Of a stretch of 64,000 nt of DNA, positions 25,811 to 35,020 are shown piece by piece. Position numbers and translations under genes: made by a program. The first letter of the stretch is position 1. The number at the start of each line of letters is the position of its first letter. The notes under the pieces were generated by a model. That model saw only the letters and a list, made by a program, of their open reading frames with translations. It did no database searches and had not been told where the DNA came from. Source of the stretch: an uncultured Chloroflexota bacterium (GTDB lineage Bacteria; Chloroflexota; Limnocylindria; Limnocylindrales; CSP1-4); the NCBI GenBank assembly GCA_903822495.1, contig CAIJPD010000066.1:124001-188000 (forward strand), in the 5' to 3' direction.

Positions 25811-25816
25811 GGCCGA

Positions 25817-25845
25817 TTGACGGTCCCCGACCCCGGGCGTAGGCT
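25817..25845 (+). promoter_or_regulatory. Sigma70-type promoter of the ChlI-like/VWA operon
   Basis: TTGACG at 25817-25822 and TAGGCT at 25840-25845 are 17 bases apart. The start codon of the following gene is GTG 25897, giving a leader of about 45 bases with CGGAGG at 25880-25890 before it. Best promoter in the window together with that at 498. Confidence 0.65.
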
Positions 25846-25896
25846 CGCGGCGCGGATCCACCACCAGCATCAGTCAGGCGTCCCCCGGAGGCTGCC

Positions 25897-27333
25897 GTGG
25901 TCGAATCATCCAGGGCTAGTGCGCAACCCCTCGCGCGGACCGTCGGCGCGCTGCGTGCCTCCGGTTGGCAGAGCCGAACCGTCAAGGAGGAGATCCGGGC
26001 GAACCTCCTCGCCAGGCTGGCGGCAGGCACGTCCGTCCTGCCGGGCATCGTCGGCTATGACGACACCGTGCTGCCCGCACTGGAGAACGCACTCCTGGCC
26101 GGCCAGGACCTTGTCTTCCTGGGCGAGCGCGGCCAGGCCAAGACGCGGATGGCGCGCGGCCTGGTCGGCCTCCTGGACCCGTGGCTGCCCGCGATCCGCG
26201 GCGGGGAGCTCAACGACGACCCGTACGCCCCGATCAGCGCCGCGGCGCGCGCGCTGGTCGCCGAGGCGGGCGACGAGACCCCCATCGAATGGATCCCGGC
26301 CGACCGGCGATACGCCGAGAAGCTGGCCACGCCGGATATCACCATCGCCGACCTGATCGGCGAGGTGGACCCCATCCGCGTCGCGGAGGGCCGCTACCTG
26401 TCGGACGAGCTGACACTGCACTACGGCCTGGTGCCGCGCGCCAACCGCGGGATCTTCGCCATCAACGAGTTGCCGGACCTCGCCGAGCGAATCCAGGTGG
26501 GCCTGCTCAACATCCTCGAGGAGCGCGACGTCCAGATCCGCGGCTTCCAGGTCCGCCTCCCGCTGGACCTCCTGGTGGTGGCCTCGGCGAACCCCGAGGA
26601 CTACACGTCCCGCGGCCGGATCATCACGCCGCTCAAGGACCGACTCGGCTCCCAGGTCAGGACCCACTATCCCAGGACGCTGGACCAGGAGGTGGCGATC
26701 GTCCGCCAGGAGAAGCTGCGGTTCGCGCCGGCCGAGGGCGTGCCGACGGTGGTCGTTCCGCCGTTCATGGAGGAGCTGGTCGCCGAGCTGTCGCACCTCG
26801 CCCGCCGCTCCCCGGAGATCAGCCAGCGTTCGGGCGTCAGCGTCCGTGTCTCCGTCGCGAACGTCGAGGTCCTGGAGGCCGCCGCCCTCAAGCGCGCGGT
26901 TCGGCTCGGGGAGCGGACCGCCGCCCCGCGCATCTCCGACCTGGGCGCCGTGGTCGCATCCACGGTCGGCAAGCTCGAGCTGGAGACCGCGGGCGATGAC
27001 CTCCCCGAGGAGCGGATCGTCGAGCGGCTGATCACCAAGGCCACGTTCGCCACGTTTGGGCGTCACCTGGGCGTGGACGTGCTGGCCGATCTCGTGACCG
27101 CGTTCGAGGACGGGTTGGTCATGGAGACGGGCGATCGCGTGCCGTCGGCGGACTACGTGCGGCGCCTGCCAGAACTCCCCGGCATGGCGGCAGCCATCCG
27201 GCGGCTGGGCGTGACCGGGAAGGCGGATGACGCCGTGATCGCCTCGGCCATCGAGCTGGTGCTGGAAGGCCTGCACCTCTCGCGGCGCATCAACAAGGAC
27301 CGCGCCGCGGCGGGGATCACGTACCGGCGATGA
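25897..27333 (+). CDS. AAA+ ATPase of the magnesium-chelatase ChlI/MoxR group
   Basis: 478 residues, GTG start. Walker A is GERGQAKT (76-83), slightly different from the MoxR GxxGxGKT, and the sequence continues with GIFAINELPDLAERIQ (Walker B with Asn-Glu) and VVASANPEDYTSRGRIITPLKDR. The C-terminal helical part has an RINKDRAAAG end. This fits the ChlI-like AAA+ family that pairs with VWA proteins, encoded here 21 bases downstream. It is probably not magnesium chelatase, as no chlorophyll or cobalamin genes are present. Preceded by a good promoter. Confidence 0.75.
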   Translation: MVESSRASAQPLARTVGALRASGWQSRTVKEEIRANLLARLAAGTSVLPGIVGYDDTVLPALENALLAGQDLVFLGERGQAKTRMARGLVGLLDPWLPAIRGGELNDDPYAPISAAARALVAEAGDETPIEWIPADRRYAEKLATPDITIADLIGEVDPIRVAEGRYLSDELTLHYGLVPRANRGIFAINELPDLAERIQVGLLNILEERDVQIRGFQVRLPLDLLVVASANPEDYTSRGRIITPLKDRLGSQVRTHYPRTLDQEVAIVRQEKLRFAPAEGVPTVVVPPFMEELVAELSHLARRSPEISQRSGVSVRVSVANVEVLEAAALKRAVRLGERTAAPRISDLGAVVASTVGKLELETAGDDLPEERIVERLITKATFATFGRHLGVDVLADLVTAFEDGLVMETGDRVPSADYVRRLPELPGMAAAIRRLGVTGKADDAVIASAIELVLEGLHLSRRINKDRAAAGITYRR

Positions 27334-27354
27334 GCCGGCTGGCGGTGCGCTGAC

Positions 27355-29574
27355 GTGGCTTGGTCGCCGGATCCGCGCGACCTGGAGGGCGGATCCCGGC
27401 CGACCGAGGCCGTGACAGCGGCCCTGGCACGGGCTGCCCGCTACTCGCGCTGGGACGGCCGCCAGGCGGTCCCGGACGTGGCCGCCGACGAACTCCTGGA
27501 CGCCTTGTCCGAGGACTTGCTCGAGGAGGGTGACCTCGGCGACGCGCTCCGTCGGCTGATGGAGCGCGGGATCCAGCACGATGACCCAACGCGCCCCGAC
27601 ATGGCCGGATTGCGCGACCTGCTGGACCGGCTGGCGAAGCGCCGGGAGGAGCTGCTCGCCCGGTACAAGCTGGGCGACGTGCTGTCCGACACCCGCGCGG
27701 AGCTGGCGGGGATCATCGATGCCGAACGGGCAGGGGTCGAACGCCGCCTGGCCGAGGCCTCGTGGGCGGAAGGATCCGGCGTGTCACCCTCGGACGCGCG
27801 ACCCGGTGACTCGTCGCCGGAGGACGCATCACCGGCGGACGCATCCTCCTCGGAGGGCTCGGCGGAGGCCTCCAATGACCGGCCGGGTCTCCCTTCGGCC
27901 CCGGGCCCAGCCCTGGTGAAGATGGCCCGCGATCTCGCCGCGCGGCGGCGCGAGCAACTCGATGCCCTGCCGAGCGACGTGGGCGGGCAGATCCGGGGGC
28001 TGCGCGAGTACGACTTCCTGGAGCCGGAGGCGCGGCGCCGCTTCGACGAGCTGGTCGAGAGGCTCCAGCGACAGGTGCTGGACCAGTACGTGCAGGGCCT
28101 GTCGGACGCGATCAAGGGCGTCACCCCGGAGGACCTGGCGGCCAACGGCGACATGGTGCGCGACCTGAACCCGCTCCTCGAGGAGCGCCTCGACGGCCGT
28201 GACCCGGATGTCTCCGAGTTCCTCGCCCGGCATGGCCGGTTCTTCCCAGGCGCCCGGACCCTCGACGACATCATCGGGCAGCTGGGCGAGCGGATGTCCG
28301 CGATGCAATCGCTGCTCCGATCCATGACGCCCGGGCAGCGCCGTGAGCTCCAGTCGATGATGGACGCGCTCCTGCGTGACGACCGGCTACGCCGGGACCT
28401 CGCCCAGCTGGGCGCCAATCTGGACCAGCTGCTCCCGGGCGGCCTCGGGGAGCGCTTCTCGTTCGGTGGGGATGAGACCCTGGGAATCGACGGCGCACTG
28501 GAGCAGATTGCCCGGCTCCAGGCGATGGACGGGCTGGAGGGGGCGCTGGTCGACGCCGAGGGCCCCGAGGGCCTTGCTGCCATCGACCGCGCCCAGGTGC
28601 GCGACCTCCTCGGCGAGGAGTCCGCGCGGCAGCTGGATGCGCTGGGGGGGCTCGCGCAGCGACTGGAGGAGGCGGGCTACCTGCAGCGCCGCGGTGACCG
28701 CCTGGAGCTGACGCCACGCGGCAGCCGGCGGATCGGCCAGAACGTGCTGGAGGACCTCTTCGCGGGGCTGCGGCGCGACGCATTCGGCGGGCATCGCCTG
28801 CAGCGCTCCGGGCGCGGCGGGGACCGGGATGAGGCCACCAAGCCGTACGAGTTCGGCGACCCGTTCGCCCTGGACCTCCGGGAGACGCTGTTCAAGGCCC
28901 TGGGCCGACCCGGCAACGTGGAGTCGGCGCGAACCGGCGGCGGGGTGCGCCTGACCCCCGGCGACTTCGAGGTCTACCGCCAGGAGCAGCTCACCAACAG
29001 CGCGACCGTCCTGCTGCTCGACATGAGCCGCTCGATGCTCCTGCGCGGATGCTTCCTCGCCGCCAAGAAGGTCGCGATCGCCCTGGAGGCCCTGATCCGG
29101 ACGCAGTTCCCGCGCGACTATCTCGGCGTGGTGGGCTTCGCCTACTACGCCCGCGAGATCAAGCCCGAGATCCTGCCGGAACTGACGTGGCAGGGCTATG
29201 AGTACGGCACCAACCTGCAGCACGGCCTGCTGCTGGCCCGCAGGATGCTGGCCCGCCGCCATGCGGCCAACAAGGAGATCCTGGTCATCACCGACGGCGA
29301 ACCCACGGCGCACTTCGAGGACGGACGCGTGGAGTTCAGCTACCCGCCCACGCGGCGGACCATCCAGGAGACCCTCCGCGAGGTGGGCCGCTGCACGAAT
29401 GACGGGATCGTCATCAACACCTTCATGCTGGAGCAGAGCCGCGCCCTTGGGGAGTTCGTCGCCCTCATGACTCGGCGCAACCGCGGCCGGGCGTTCTACT
29501 CGTCGCCGGATCGGCTGGGCGAGTACGTGCTCGTGGACTTCGTCAAGCGGCGGACGACGAAGAAGGCGGGCTGA
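27355..29574 (+). CDS. Large VWA-domain protein partnering the ChlI-like ATPase
   Basis: 739 residues, GTG start. A long helical N-terminal part with a Ser/Asp/Ala-rich low-complexity region (about 140-175) leads to a C-terminal VWA domain with DMSRSM (556-561), whose Asp-x-Ser-x-Ser is the metal-ion site. GVVGFAYYAREI and ILVITDGEPTAHFED follow. AAA+/VWA pairs act as chaperones or insertion machines for enzyme assembly or surface complexes; the client is unknown here. Stop at 29572-29574 is 4 bases before the next start. Confidence 0.78.
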   Translation: MAWSPDPRDLEGGSRPTEAVTAALARAARYSRWDGRQAVPDVAADELLDALSEDLLEEGDLGDALRRLMERGIQHDDPTRPDMAGLRDLLDRLAKRREELLARYKLGDVLSDTRAELAGIIDAERAGVERRLAEASWAEGSGVSPSDARPGDSSPEDASPADASSSEGSAEASNDRPGLPSAPGPALVKMARDLAARRREQLDALPSDVGGQIRGLREYDFLEPEARRRFDELVERLQRQVLDQYVQGLSDAIKGVTPEDLAANGDMVRDLNPLLEERLDGRDPDVSEFLARHGRFFPGARTLDDIIGQLGERMSAMQSLLRSMTPGQRRELQSMMDALLRDDRLRRDLAQLGANLDQLLPGGLGERFSFGGDETLGIDGALEQIARLQAMDGLEGALVDAEGPEGLAAIDRAQVRDLLGEESARQLDALGGLAQRLEEAGYLQRRGDRLELTPRGSRRIGQNVLEDLFAGLRRDAFGGHRLQRSGRGGDRDEATKPYEFGDPFALDLRETLFKALGRPGNVESARTGGGVRLTPGDFEVYRQEQLTNSATVLLLDMSRSMLLRGCFLAAKKVAIALEALIRTQFPRDYLGVVGFAYYAREIKPEILPELTWQGYEYGTNLQHGLLLARRMLARRHAANKEILVITDGEPTAHFEDGRVEFSYPPTRRTIQETLREVGRCTNDGIVINTFMLEQSRALGEFVALMTRRNRGRAFYSSPDRLGEYVLVDFVKRRTTKKAG

Positions 29575-29578
29575 CCCG

Positions 29579-30946
29579 ATGCGCGCGCGGCCACTCCTGC
29601 GCGTCACGTCCCGGAGCCAGTCCGCGCGCTCGCTGCGCGACGGCGCAACGCTGGCCGCCCTGGCCGCCGTTGGGCCGATGCTGGCCTGGATCGCCGGCGC
29701 GATCCGTGGGGCCCCGGCCTTCAACGATTTCAACGTGTACTGGCTGGCGGGCCAGCTGGTGGACCGCGGGACGTCGCCCTTCGACGGTGCGGCCCTGGCG
29801 GACCTGGCGGCGCGCCAGGGGCGCGACTATGTACTGGGTGGCGGCTACTCGTACCCGCTGCCCTTCGCGATCGCGCTGATCCCGCTGGGTCGTCTCCCGT
29901 TCGAATCAGCCCTCGGGCTGTTCCTGGGCGGCTCCGTCGTGCTCTTCGCCGTGGCGGTTGCGGCGTGGCTGCGCTGGGCCGGGACCTGGGTCGAGGGCGG
30001 CCGGGACATCCCGCTCGGGCGCCTGCGGGTGGCGGCGCTGCTCGCGGGCTGCTTCCCCCCGGTCCTCGGCTCCGTCGCGACCGGCCAGGCGAACCTCCTC
30101 GTGCTGGCGGCCCTGGCGGCCGGGACGACCCGTCTCCTCTCTGGCCGGACGGCAGCGCAGGCCGGCGGCGGCGTCCTGGTTGGGTTGGCTGCGGTGGTGA
30201 AGCTGGTGCCGGCCGTGGCCGTGGTGCCGCTGGTGCTGGGTCGCCGGCCGCGCGCGGCCGCTGCCGTGCTCGTGACTGGGGGCGCAGCGATCATGACGAC
30301 GGCCCTGGTGGCACCGCGCTCCAGCGGGGGCAGCGACTCGCTGCTCGCGTTGCTGGACCCGGATCCGTACTTCACCAACGCGTCGATCAACGGCTTCGTG
30401 AGCCGCCTCGTGCTGACCACCGAGCGAACGCGGGCGCTGGTCCCCGGGCTCTTTGATGCCGGCCCGGTCATGGCGCTGGCCACGGGCACGTTCGGCCTGC
30501 TCACCGCGTGGGTCCTCTGGCGGGCCCGCGCCCAGGTGGCCGCCGGAGGCCGGGGGCTGGCCCTGGGGATCGGGTTTGCGATCCTCGCCGGCGTCATCGG
30601 CGGCCCCAAGGACTCGTACTGGAATGCCAGCCTGGCGCTGGTCCCGGCCGGGCTCCTGGTGGCCACCGCTGCCCCGGACCTGGACGCGCGGTGGTTTGCA
30701 CGCCTGGCAACGCCGGACCGCCGGCTGCTCGGCATCGCGTTGGCCGGCGTCTTCCTGCAACCGCTGGCCTGGCTGGCGCCGGCGCCGCTCGATCCGGCGC
30801 CGCTGGCCTGGGCCCAGACGCTGGTCGGCTCCGTGGCGCTCGTCGGGCTGCTTGCGCTCTGGCTGGTCATGGCGCGCTGGCTGTCTGCCCCCGGCGCAGC
30901 CGCGCAGTCCCAGAATCTCCCCGGGCGGCCCGCTTCGGTATCCTGA
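29579..30946 (+). CDS. GT87-family (DUF2029) membrane mannosyltransferase-like protein
   Basis: 455 residues with about ten membrane segments. The early loop FNDFNVYWLAGQLVDRGTSPFD (43-64) resembles the conserved DxxVYW... segment of GT87 polyprenyl-phosphate-mannose-dependent transferases. These enzymes add mannose in cell-envelope glycolipids or glycans. The start is 4 bases after the VWA gene stop, suggesting co-transcription. The C-terminal tail is Pro/Gln-rich and ends inside a possible -10 (30939). Confidence 0.7.
   Translation: MRARPLLRVTSRSQSARSLRDGATLAALAAVGPMLAWIAGAIRGAPAFNDFNVYWLAGQLVDRGTSPFDGAALADLAARQGRDYVLGGGYSYPLPFAIALIPLGRLPFESALGLFLGGSVVLFAVAVAAWLRWAGTWVEGGRDIPLGRLRVAALLAGCFPPVLGSVATGQANLLVLAALAAGTTRLLSGRTAAQAGGGVLVGLAAVVKLVPAVAVVPLVLGRRPRAAAAVLVTGGAAIMTTALVAPRSSGGSDSLLALLDPDPYFTNASINGFVSRLVLTTERTRALVPGLFDAGPVMALATGTFGLLTAWVLWRARAQVAAGGRGLALGIGFAILAGVIGGPKDSYWNASLALVPAGLLVATAAPDLDARWFARLATPDRRLLGIALAGVFLQPLAWLAPAPLDPAPLAWAQTLVGSVALVGLLALWLVMARWLSAPGAAAQSQNLPGRPASVS
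30939..30944 (+). promoter_or_regulatory. Candidate -10 before the DUF2269-like gene
   Basis: TATCCT overlaps the end of the GT87 gene and lies 62 bases before ATG 31007. Confidence 0.25.
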
Positions 30947-31006
30947 GGTCTGCTCAGTCGCACCCCAGCGTGGAGGCGTGCGCACGAGCACCATGGAGGA
31001 TCCCCA

Positions 31007-31492
31007 ATGCCGAACCTGGTTCCCTGGCTCCTGCTGCTCCACGTGATGGGAGCGATCGTGGCATTCGGGCCCACCTACATCCACTCGATCATCGGCGGGC
31101 TTGGGGCAACCGAGCCGCAGCACGCCAACTTCGGCCTTCGGGTCAGCGAGACGATCACCAAGCGGCTCGTGATCCCGCTCGCGATGCTCCAGGGCGTGAC
31201 CGGCCTGCTCCTGATCATCAGCCGGCCCTGGAACCTGACCGATCCCAACGGTCGCTGGCTTGTCTCCGGGATCATCCTGTACGTCGTCGCCCTTGGCTAC
31301 GCCACCGGCGTCCAGGCCAAGAAGGTGCGCGCGCTCATCGAGCTGACCGGCAAGCCGCGTCCGGCGGACGCGCCGCCAGGCCCCGTCGCCGGCGCGATGG
31401 AACTCATCAAGTCGATCCAGTTCGGCGGCAAGCTCCTGTCGGTCCTGATCTTCGTGATCGTCCTGGTGATGGTCGTCAAGCCCACGATGTAG
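31007..31492 (+). CDS. DUF2269-like integral membrane protein
   Basis: 161 residues with four hydrophobic segments. LLHVMGAIVAFGPTYIHSI at 10-28 and GVTGLLLIISRPWNL are the hallmarks I associate with DUF2269. Function unknown. It sits alone between GT87 and the aldolase gene, with a 60-base leader. Confidence 0.65.
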   Translation: MPNLVPWLLLLHVMGAIVAFGPTYIHSIIGGLGATEPQHANFGLRVSETITKRLVIPLAMLQGVTGLLLIISRPWNLTDPNGRWLVSGIILYVVALGYATGVQAKKVRALIELTGKPRPADAPPGPVAGAMELIKSIQFGGKLLSVLIFVIVLVMVVKPTM

Positions 31493-31562
31493 CCCGCGCC
31501 CCGCCCATCGATTCCCGCCGGGGTCCGGGCCGTTCGGCCGTCGCCGGCAGCCCTGCCTTCGG

Positions 31563-31568
31563 TACCAT
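31563..31568 (+). promoter_or_regulatory. Candidate -10 before the class II aldolase
   Basis: TACCAT lies 73 bases before ATG 31642 and fits the TANNNT pattern. No -35 identified. Confidence 0.25.
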
Positions 31569-31641
31569 CACGGCAGGAGCCGCCGGGGGAGACCACGAGC
31601 GGCCGCGAGAGCGCGAGACCACGCCGCCGAAGGAGCCCGCC

Positions 31642-33045
31642 ATGCCGCACGTCGCCGAATCCGCCGTCGATCTCCTGGCCCAGCTGCGCGGCATCGTCCG
31701 CGTCGATGCGGGCGGGCTCGTCATCGAGGACGAGGCACGGCTGCGCAGCGACGGCATCCGGGACCTCGCCTGGACCGCGGCCTTCACCAAGGACGACGGC
31801 GCGGCCGAGGCGGCCCGCTGGATCGTGTGGGAGGCAAGCCAGCTGCTGGGCTCCCAATCGGCCAGCATCCAGGACCTGTACGTCGCCCGATCCCGCGGCG
31901 AGGTGTCGGGCTTCACGGTCCCGGCGATCAACATCCGCGCCCAGACCTTCGACATGGCCCGGATCATCTTCGAGGCCGCCAACGAGGCGGACTGCGCGGC
32001 CGTGATCCTCGAGCTGGCCCGCTCCGAGCAGACGTACACCTACCAGCGCCCCATGGACTACGCGACGTCCGTGCTGGCGGGGGCCATCGCGGCCGGCTGG
32101 CGCGGCCCGGTCTTCATCCAGGGGGACCACTACCAGTTCAACGCCAAGAAGTACGCCACGGACCCGGAGGGCATGACCGAGGAGATCCGCAAGGCGTGCC
32201 GGACGGCGATCGATGCGGGCTACCGCAACATCGACATCGACTCGTCCACGCTGGTTGACCTCTCCTTCGCGACGGTCGACGAGCAGCAGCACCACAACTA
32301 CCTGCGCGCCGCGGAGCTCACCGCCCTGATCCGGGGCCTCGAGTCGGACGGGGTCACGATCAGCGTCGGCGGCGAGATCGGCGAGGTGGGCAAGGAGAAC
32401 TCCAACGAGGCGGAGTTGCGCGCCTACCTGGACGGCTATCGCCGCGAGCTGGACAAGCTGGCCCCCGGCGCGCTGGGCGTCTCCAAGGTGAGCGTCCAGA
32501 CCGGCACGTCCCACGGCGGCATCCCGCTCCCGGGTGGCGGCGTGGCCAAGGTCAAGCTGGACTTCGAGGTGCTCCGCCGCCTGGGCGAGGTTGGCCGGGC
32601 CGAATACGGGATCGCCGGCGCGGTCCAGCACGGCGCCTCCACGCTGCCCGACGAGCTGTTCGGCCACTTCACGGGCGTGGAGACCGCGGAGATCCACCTG
32701 GCCACGGGCTTCCAGAACGCACTCTACGACCACGCGGCCTTCCCGGTCGACCTGGGCAAGGAGGTCTGGGACTGGTGCTTCGCCAACTGCGCGGACGAGC
32801 GCGGCAAGGACCAGACCGACGAGCAGTTCGTCTATACCGCCCGCAAGAAGGCCATCGGCCCGTTCAAGCGGCAGCTCTGGGACCTGGCCACCAAGGACCA
32901 GATCCTCGCGTCGCAGAAGGCCAAGATCGCCTACCTGCTCGACGCGCTCAAGGTCGTCGGCAGCCGCGCGATGGTGGAGCGCTACGTCAAGCCGATCGAG
33001 CTGCACCGGGCGGTCCCGGCGGTCGTAGCCTCGGCGGCGAAGTGA
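31642..33045 (+). CDS. Class II fructose-bisphosphate/tagatose-type aldolase, long form
   Basis: 467 residues. AAGGAG lies 6 bases before ATG 31642. The class II aldolase site QGDHYQ (160-165) carries the catalytic Asp162 and zinc ligand His163. FTVPAINIRAQTFDMARIIFEAA and the GTSHGGIPLP loop (second zinc His) are family features, and GQFQNALYDH-like text at the end helps. The enzyme is about 110 residues longer than the usual 350, with an extra N-terminal 90 residues. The exact sugar phosphate is uncertain (fructose-1,6-bisphosphate, tagatose or a sulfo sugar). The IMPase-like gene follows after 13 bases. Confidence 0.75.
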   Translation: MPHVAESAVDLLAQLRGIVRVDAGGLVIEDEARLRSDGIRDLAWTAAFTKDDGAAEAARWIVWEASQLLGSQSASIQDLYVARSRGEVSGFTVPAINIRAQTFDMARIIFEAANEADCAAVILELARSEQTYTYQRPMDYATSVLAGAIAAGWRGPVFIQGDHYQFNAKKYATDPEGMTEEIRKACRTAIDAGYRNIDIDSSTLVDLSFATVDEQQHHNYLRAAELTALIRGLESDGVTISVGGEIGEVGKENSNEAELRAYLDGYRRELDKLAPGALGVSKVSVQTGTSHGGIPLPGGGVAKVKLDFEVLRRLGEVGRAEYGIAGAVQHGASTLPDELFGHFTGVETAEIHLATGFQNALYDHAAFPVDLGKEVWDWCFANCADERGKDQTDEQFVYTARKKAIGPFKRQLWDLATKDQILASQKAKIAYLLDALKVVGSRAMVERYVKPIELHRAVPAVVASAAK

Positions 33046-33058
33046 GCGCGGCCCCCAG

Positions 33059-33940
33059 GTGACCACGGGCGAGCCGGGGTCGAAGGCGGCTTCGGCCCCG
33101 TTCGGGCCCGGCTGGTCGGCCTCCCTTCGGAAGGGGTCCGAGGCCGAGTTGCGCTCCTGGGTGGACCTGGCGATGGCCGCCTGCGACGAGGCCGACGCGA
33201 TCGCGCTGGCCGGCTTCCGCCAGGACTTGGTGGTCACGCGCAAGCCCGATCGGTCGTTCGTGACCGAGGCGGACCAGGAGATCGAGCGGCTGCTGCGCGA
33301 CCGGATCCTGGCCGCCTTTCCCGGCCACGGGCTGGTGGGCGAGGAGTACGGCGAGGAGGCCGGCGCCGCGGACGTGCGCTGGTTCCTGGACCCCATCGAC
33401 GGCACCCACAACTTCCTGCGCGGCGTCCCCGTCTTCGCGACGCTGGTCGCGGTGGAGCGCGAGGGCGAGCTGCAGGCGGCGGTGATCTCGGCGCCGGCGC
33501 TGGGCGGGCGCTGGTTCGGGCTGCGGGGCGGAGGAGCGTGGGCGCTGGGGATGGGCTCGCGTCGTCCGCGGCCGCTCCACGTGTCGCAGGTGGCGGCCAT
33601 CGCGGACGCGCAGCTGCTGTACGGGGAGGGGCCGGCGATCGAGGCGTCCGGCGTGGCGCCGGGTTTCCGGGACCTGCTCGCCATGGCGTGGCGGACGCGC
33701 GGCTTCGGCGACTTCTGGGGCTACACGCTGGTGGCCGAGGGCGCCGCGGAGGCGATGATCGAGGAGGGGCTCTCGGCCTGGGATATCGCGGCACCGATGC
33801 TGCTGATCGAGGAAGCCGGCGGCCGCGTCACGGACCTGGCCGGTACGCGCTCGCTCACGACGCAGAACTACCTGGCCTCCAACGGACTGCTCCACGAGGG
33901 GCTCCGGACGTCACTGCTGACGCCGCCGGCGAAGGGGTAG
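33059..33940 (+). CDS. Inositol monophosphatase family phosphatase (histidinol-phosphatase-like)
   Basis: 293 residues, GTG start. Metal-site motifs are all present: GEEYGEE (94-100), DPIDGTHNF (111-119) and WDIAAPMLLIEEAGG (from 241). SFVTEADQE (67-75) also fits. The fold hydrolyses inositol phosphates, histidinol phosphate or sugar phosphates. The DPIDGTHNFLRG form is closest to what is annotated as histidinol phosphatase HisN in high-GC Gram-positives. It is 13 bases downstream of the aldolase gene, suggesting joint transcription in sugar phosphate metabolism. Confidence 0.8.
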   Translation: MTTGEPGSKAASAPFGPGWSASLRKGSEAELRSWVDLAMAACDEADAIALAGFRQDLVVTRKPDRSFVTEADQEIERLLRDRILAAFPGHGLVGEEYGEEAGAADVRWFLDPIDGTHNFLRGVPVFATLVAVEREGELQAAVISAPALGGRWFGLRGGGAWALGMGSRRPRPLHVSQVAAIADAQLLYGEGPAIEASGVAPGFRDLLAMAWRTRGFGDFWGYTLVAEGAAEAMIEEGLSAWDIAAPMLLIEEAGGRVTDLAGTRSLTTQNYLASNGLLHEGLRTSLLTPPAKG

Positions 33941-34046
33941 GGGCCCGGACGGACGTGCTTCCGGGATGCCCTCGTCGCGAACCCCGCCTTGCCATGGCCA
34001 TGCTCTCGGGCCATGACGCGACGGCGGGACGGAGACTCTGACCTGA

Positions 34047-34331
34047 TCATATCCAGAGACTGGCGCTCGTCCATCCTGCCAACTCGTCCATGACATCCAG
34101 GACTGCGTTCTCTACGTCCTCAAGCCCTTGCTCCTGGAGTTCGGGGCGCATGGCTTCCAGCATGTCCACCAAGTCCTGCCGCACGCGACCTTCCGCGACC
34201 GCCTGGATCGCTGCCGCACGTAGTTCACGGTAAGGATCCTTGGCGGTCAATGCGGTTCGGAAGTCCCCTTCAGTGTCCAAGCGACTTCCAAGAATCCGTT
34301 CTCGCCGTCCAATTGCCCTTCGACTGCGCAT
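34047..34331 (-). CDS. Small hypothetical protein downstream of the VapC-like gene
   Basis: 94 residues, unrecognised by name. It is highly charged in its first half and carries a conserved-looking end: LVDMLEAMRPELQEQGLEDV followed by a short segment with LDVMDELAGW. I have seen similar small proteins in bacterial genomes. It begins 9 bases after the VapC stop, so it is probably in the same operon. There is no clear ribosome-binding site. It might be an accessory to the toxin-antitoxin pair or an unrelated passenger. Confidence 0.5.
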   Translation of the reverse strand: MRSRRAIGRRERILGSRLDTEGDFRTALTAKDPYRELRAAAIQAVAEGRVRQDLVDMLEAMRPELQEQGLEDVENAVLDVMDELAGWTSASLWI

Positions 34332-34340
34332 TGCTGATCG

Positions 34341-34769
34341 TCATCGGTCGCGCGGGAGCAACCGCACGCCGAGGACGTCAACGTTTACTGGTAGCGCCGG
34401 CCAGCCGGCATCCGTCGTGATCACCTGGTCCGCGCCCAGCGTCAGGGCCGTCGCCACCACCAGGGCGTCGGGCAGGCGGAGCCGGCCAGCATGGCGGGCC
34501 CGCAGCTCGGCGGCCGCCCTGGCGATGGCGCGGGAGGCCGGCTCGATTCGCGCGGGCAGGGCGTCGACGAACGCGTCGACGACCGCGACGGCCTCGGGCC
34601 CGCGCCGATACGGCGACACGAGGCACTCGGCATAGGCGGAGGCGGGGAGGACCAGCAGGTCGCCGCGTTGGCGGGCGGACGCAACCGCGTGGGCGGCCGC
34701 GTCGTGATGGACGTCCGACGGGTCGAGGATCGCGATGATGACCCCGGCGTCGAGGACCGTCAGTCCCAC
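34341..34769 (-). CDS. vapC: PIN-domain toxin (VapC-like)
   Basis: 142 residues. The PIN acidic residues are in place: Asp7 (VLDAGV), Glu48 (AEC), Asp101 (LPDALVVATA) and Asp120 (TTDAGW). Such nucleases cut tRNA or rRNA in a Mg-dependent way. The gene overlaps the antitoxin gene by 10 bases (34760-34769), typical of VapBC. An extended C-terminus is absent, so it is compact. The target RNA cannot be read from the sequence. Confidence 0.88.
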   Translation of the reverse strand: MGLTVLDAGVIIAILDPSDVHHDAAAHAVASARQRGDLLVLPASAYAECLVSPYRRGPEAVAVVDAFVDALPARIEPASRAIARAAAELRARHAGRLRLPDALVVATALTLGADQVITTDAGWPALPVNVDVLGVRLLPRDR

Positions 34770-35011
34770 TCGCGTCGGAGCTCGTCGAGCTCGCCAGCCG
34801 GGTAGACCCCGGGCAGCGCGCCGCTGAACTGCTCGACCGGGTCCACGTCCCGGATGAGGATGACCTCGCCGGGGCCGCGCACTTCCGTCCGCAACCGGTC
34901 ACCGGTCTGGATGCCGGCTTGCCGGAGGGCATCCACCGGCAGCGTCACCTGGTGCTTGGCGCTCACGCGCGTATACCCGCGACGACGCGCATCCTTTACT
35001 TTCGGCTTCAT
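34760..35011 (-). CDS. vapB: AbrB/SpoVT-type antitoxin (VapB-like)
   Basis: 83 residues. YTRVSAKHQVTLPVDALRQAGIQTGD (13-38) is the swapped-hairpin AbrB DNA-binding domain. The C-terminal part would neutralise the PIN toxin. The start codon lies within the palindrome 34993-35020, so translation probably starts on a leaderless transcript and no Shine-Dalgarno sequence is seen. Autorepression through that palindrome is likely. Confidence 0.85.
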   Translation of the reverse strand: MKPKVKDARRRGYTRVSAKHQVTLPVDALRQAGIQTGDRLRTEVRGPGEVILIRDVDPVEQFSGALPGVYPAGELDELRREWD

Positions 35012-35020
35012 GAGTAAAGG
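34993..35020. promoter_or_regulatory. Palindromic operator of the VapBC-like pair
   Basis: CCTTTACT at 34993-35000 and AGTAAAGG at 35013-35020 form a perfect 8-base inverted repeat with 12 bases between, spanning the antitoxin start codon at 35009-35011. It lies immediately downstream of and partly within the -10 of the promoter at 35018-35046. AbrB-type antitoxins bind such repeats. Binding is inferred. Confidence 0.6.

Noticed and set aside
34993-35020. RNA hairpin hiding the antitoxin start codon
   Set aside because: The promoter position predicts a transcript that begins at the ATG, so the left half of the repeat would not be in the RNA; a DNA operator is the better reading.
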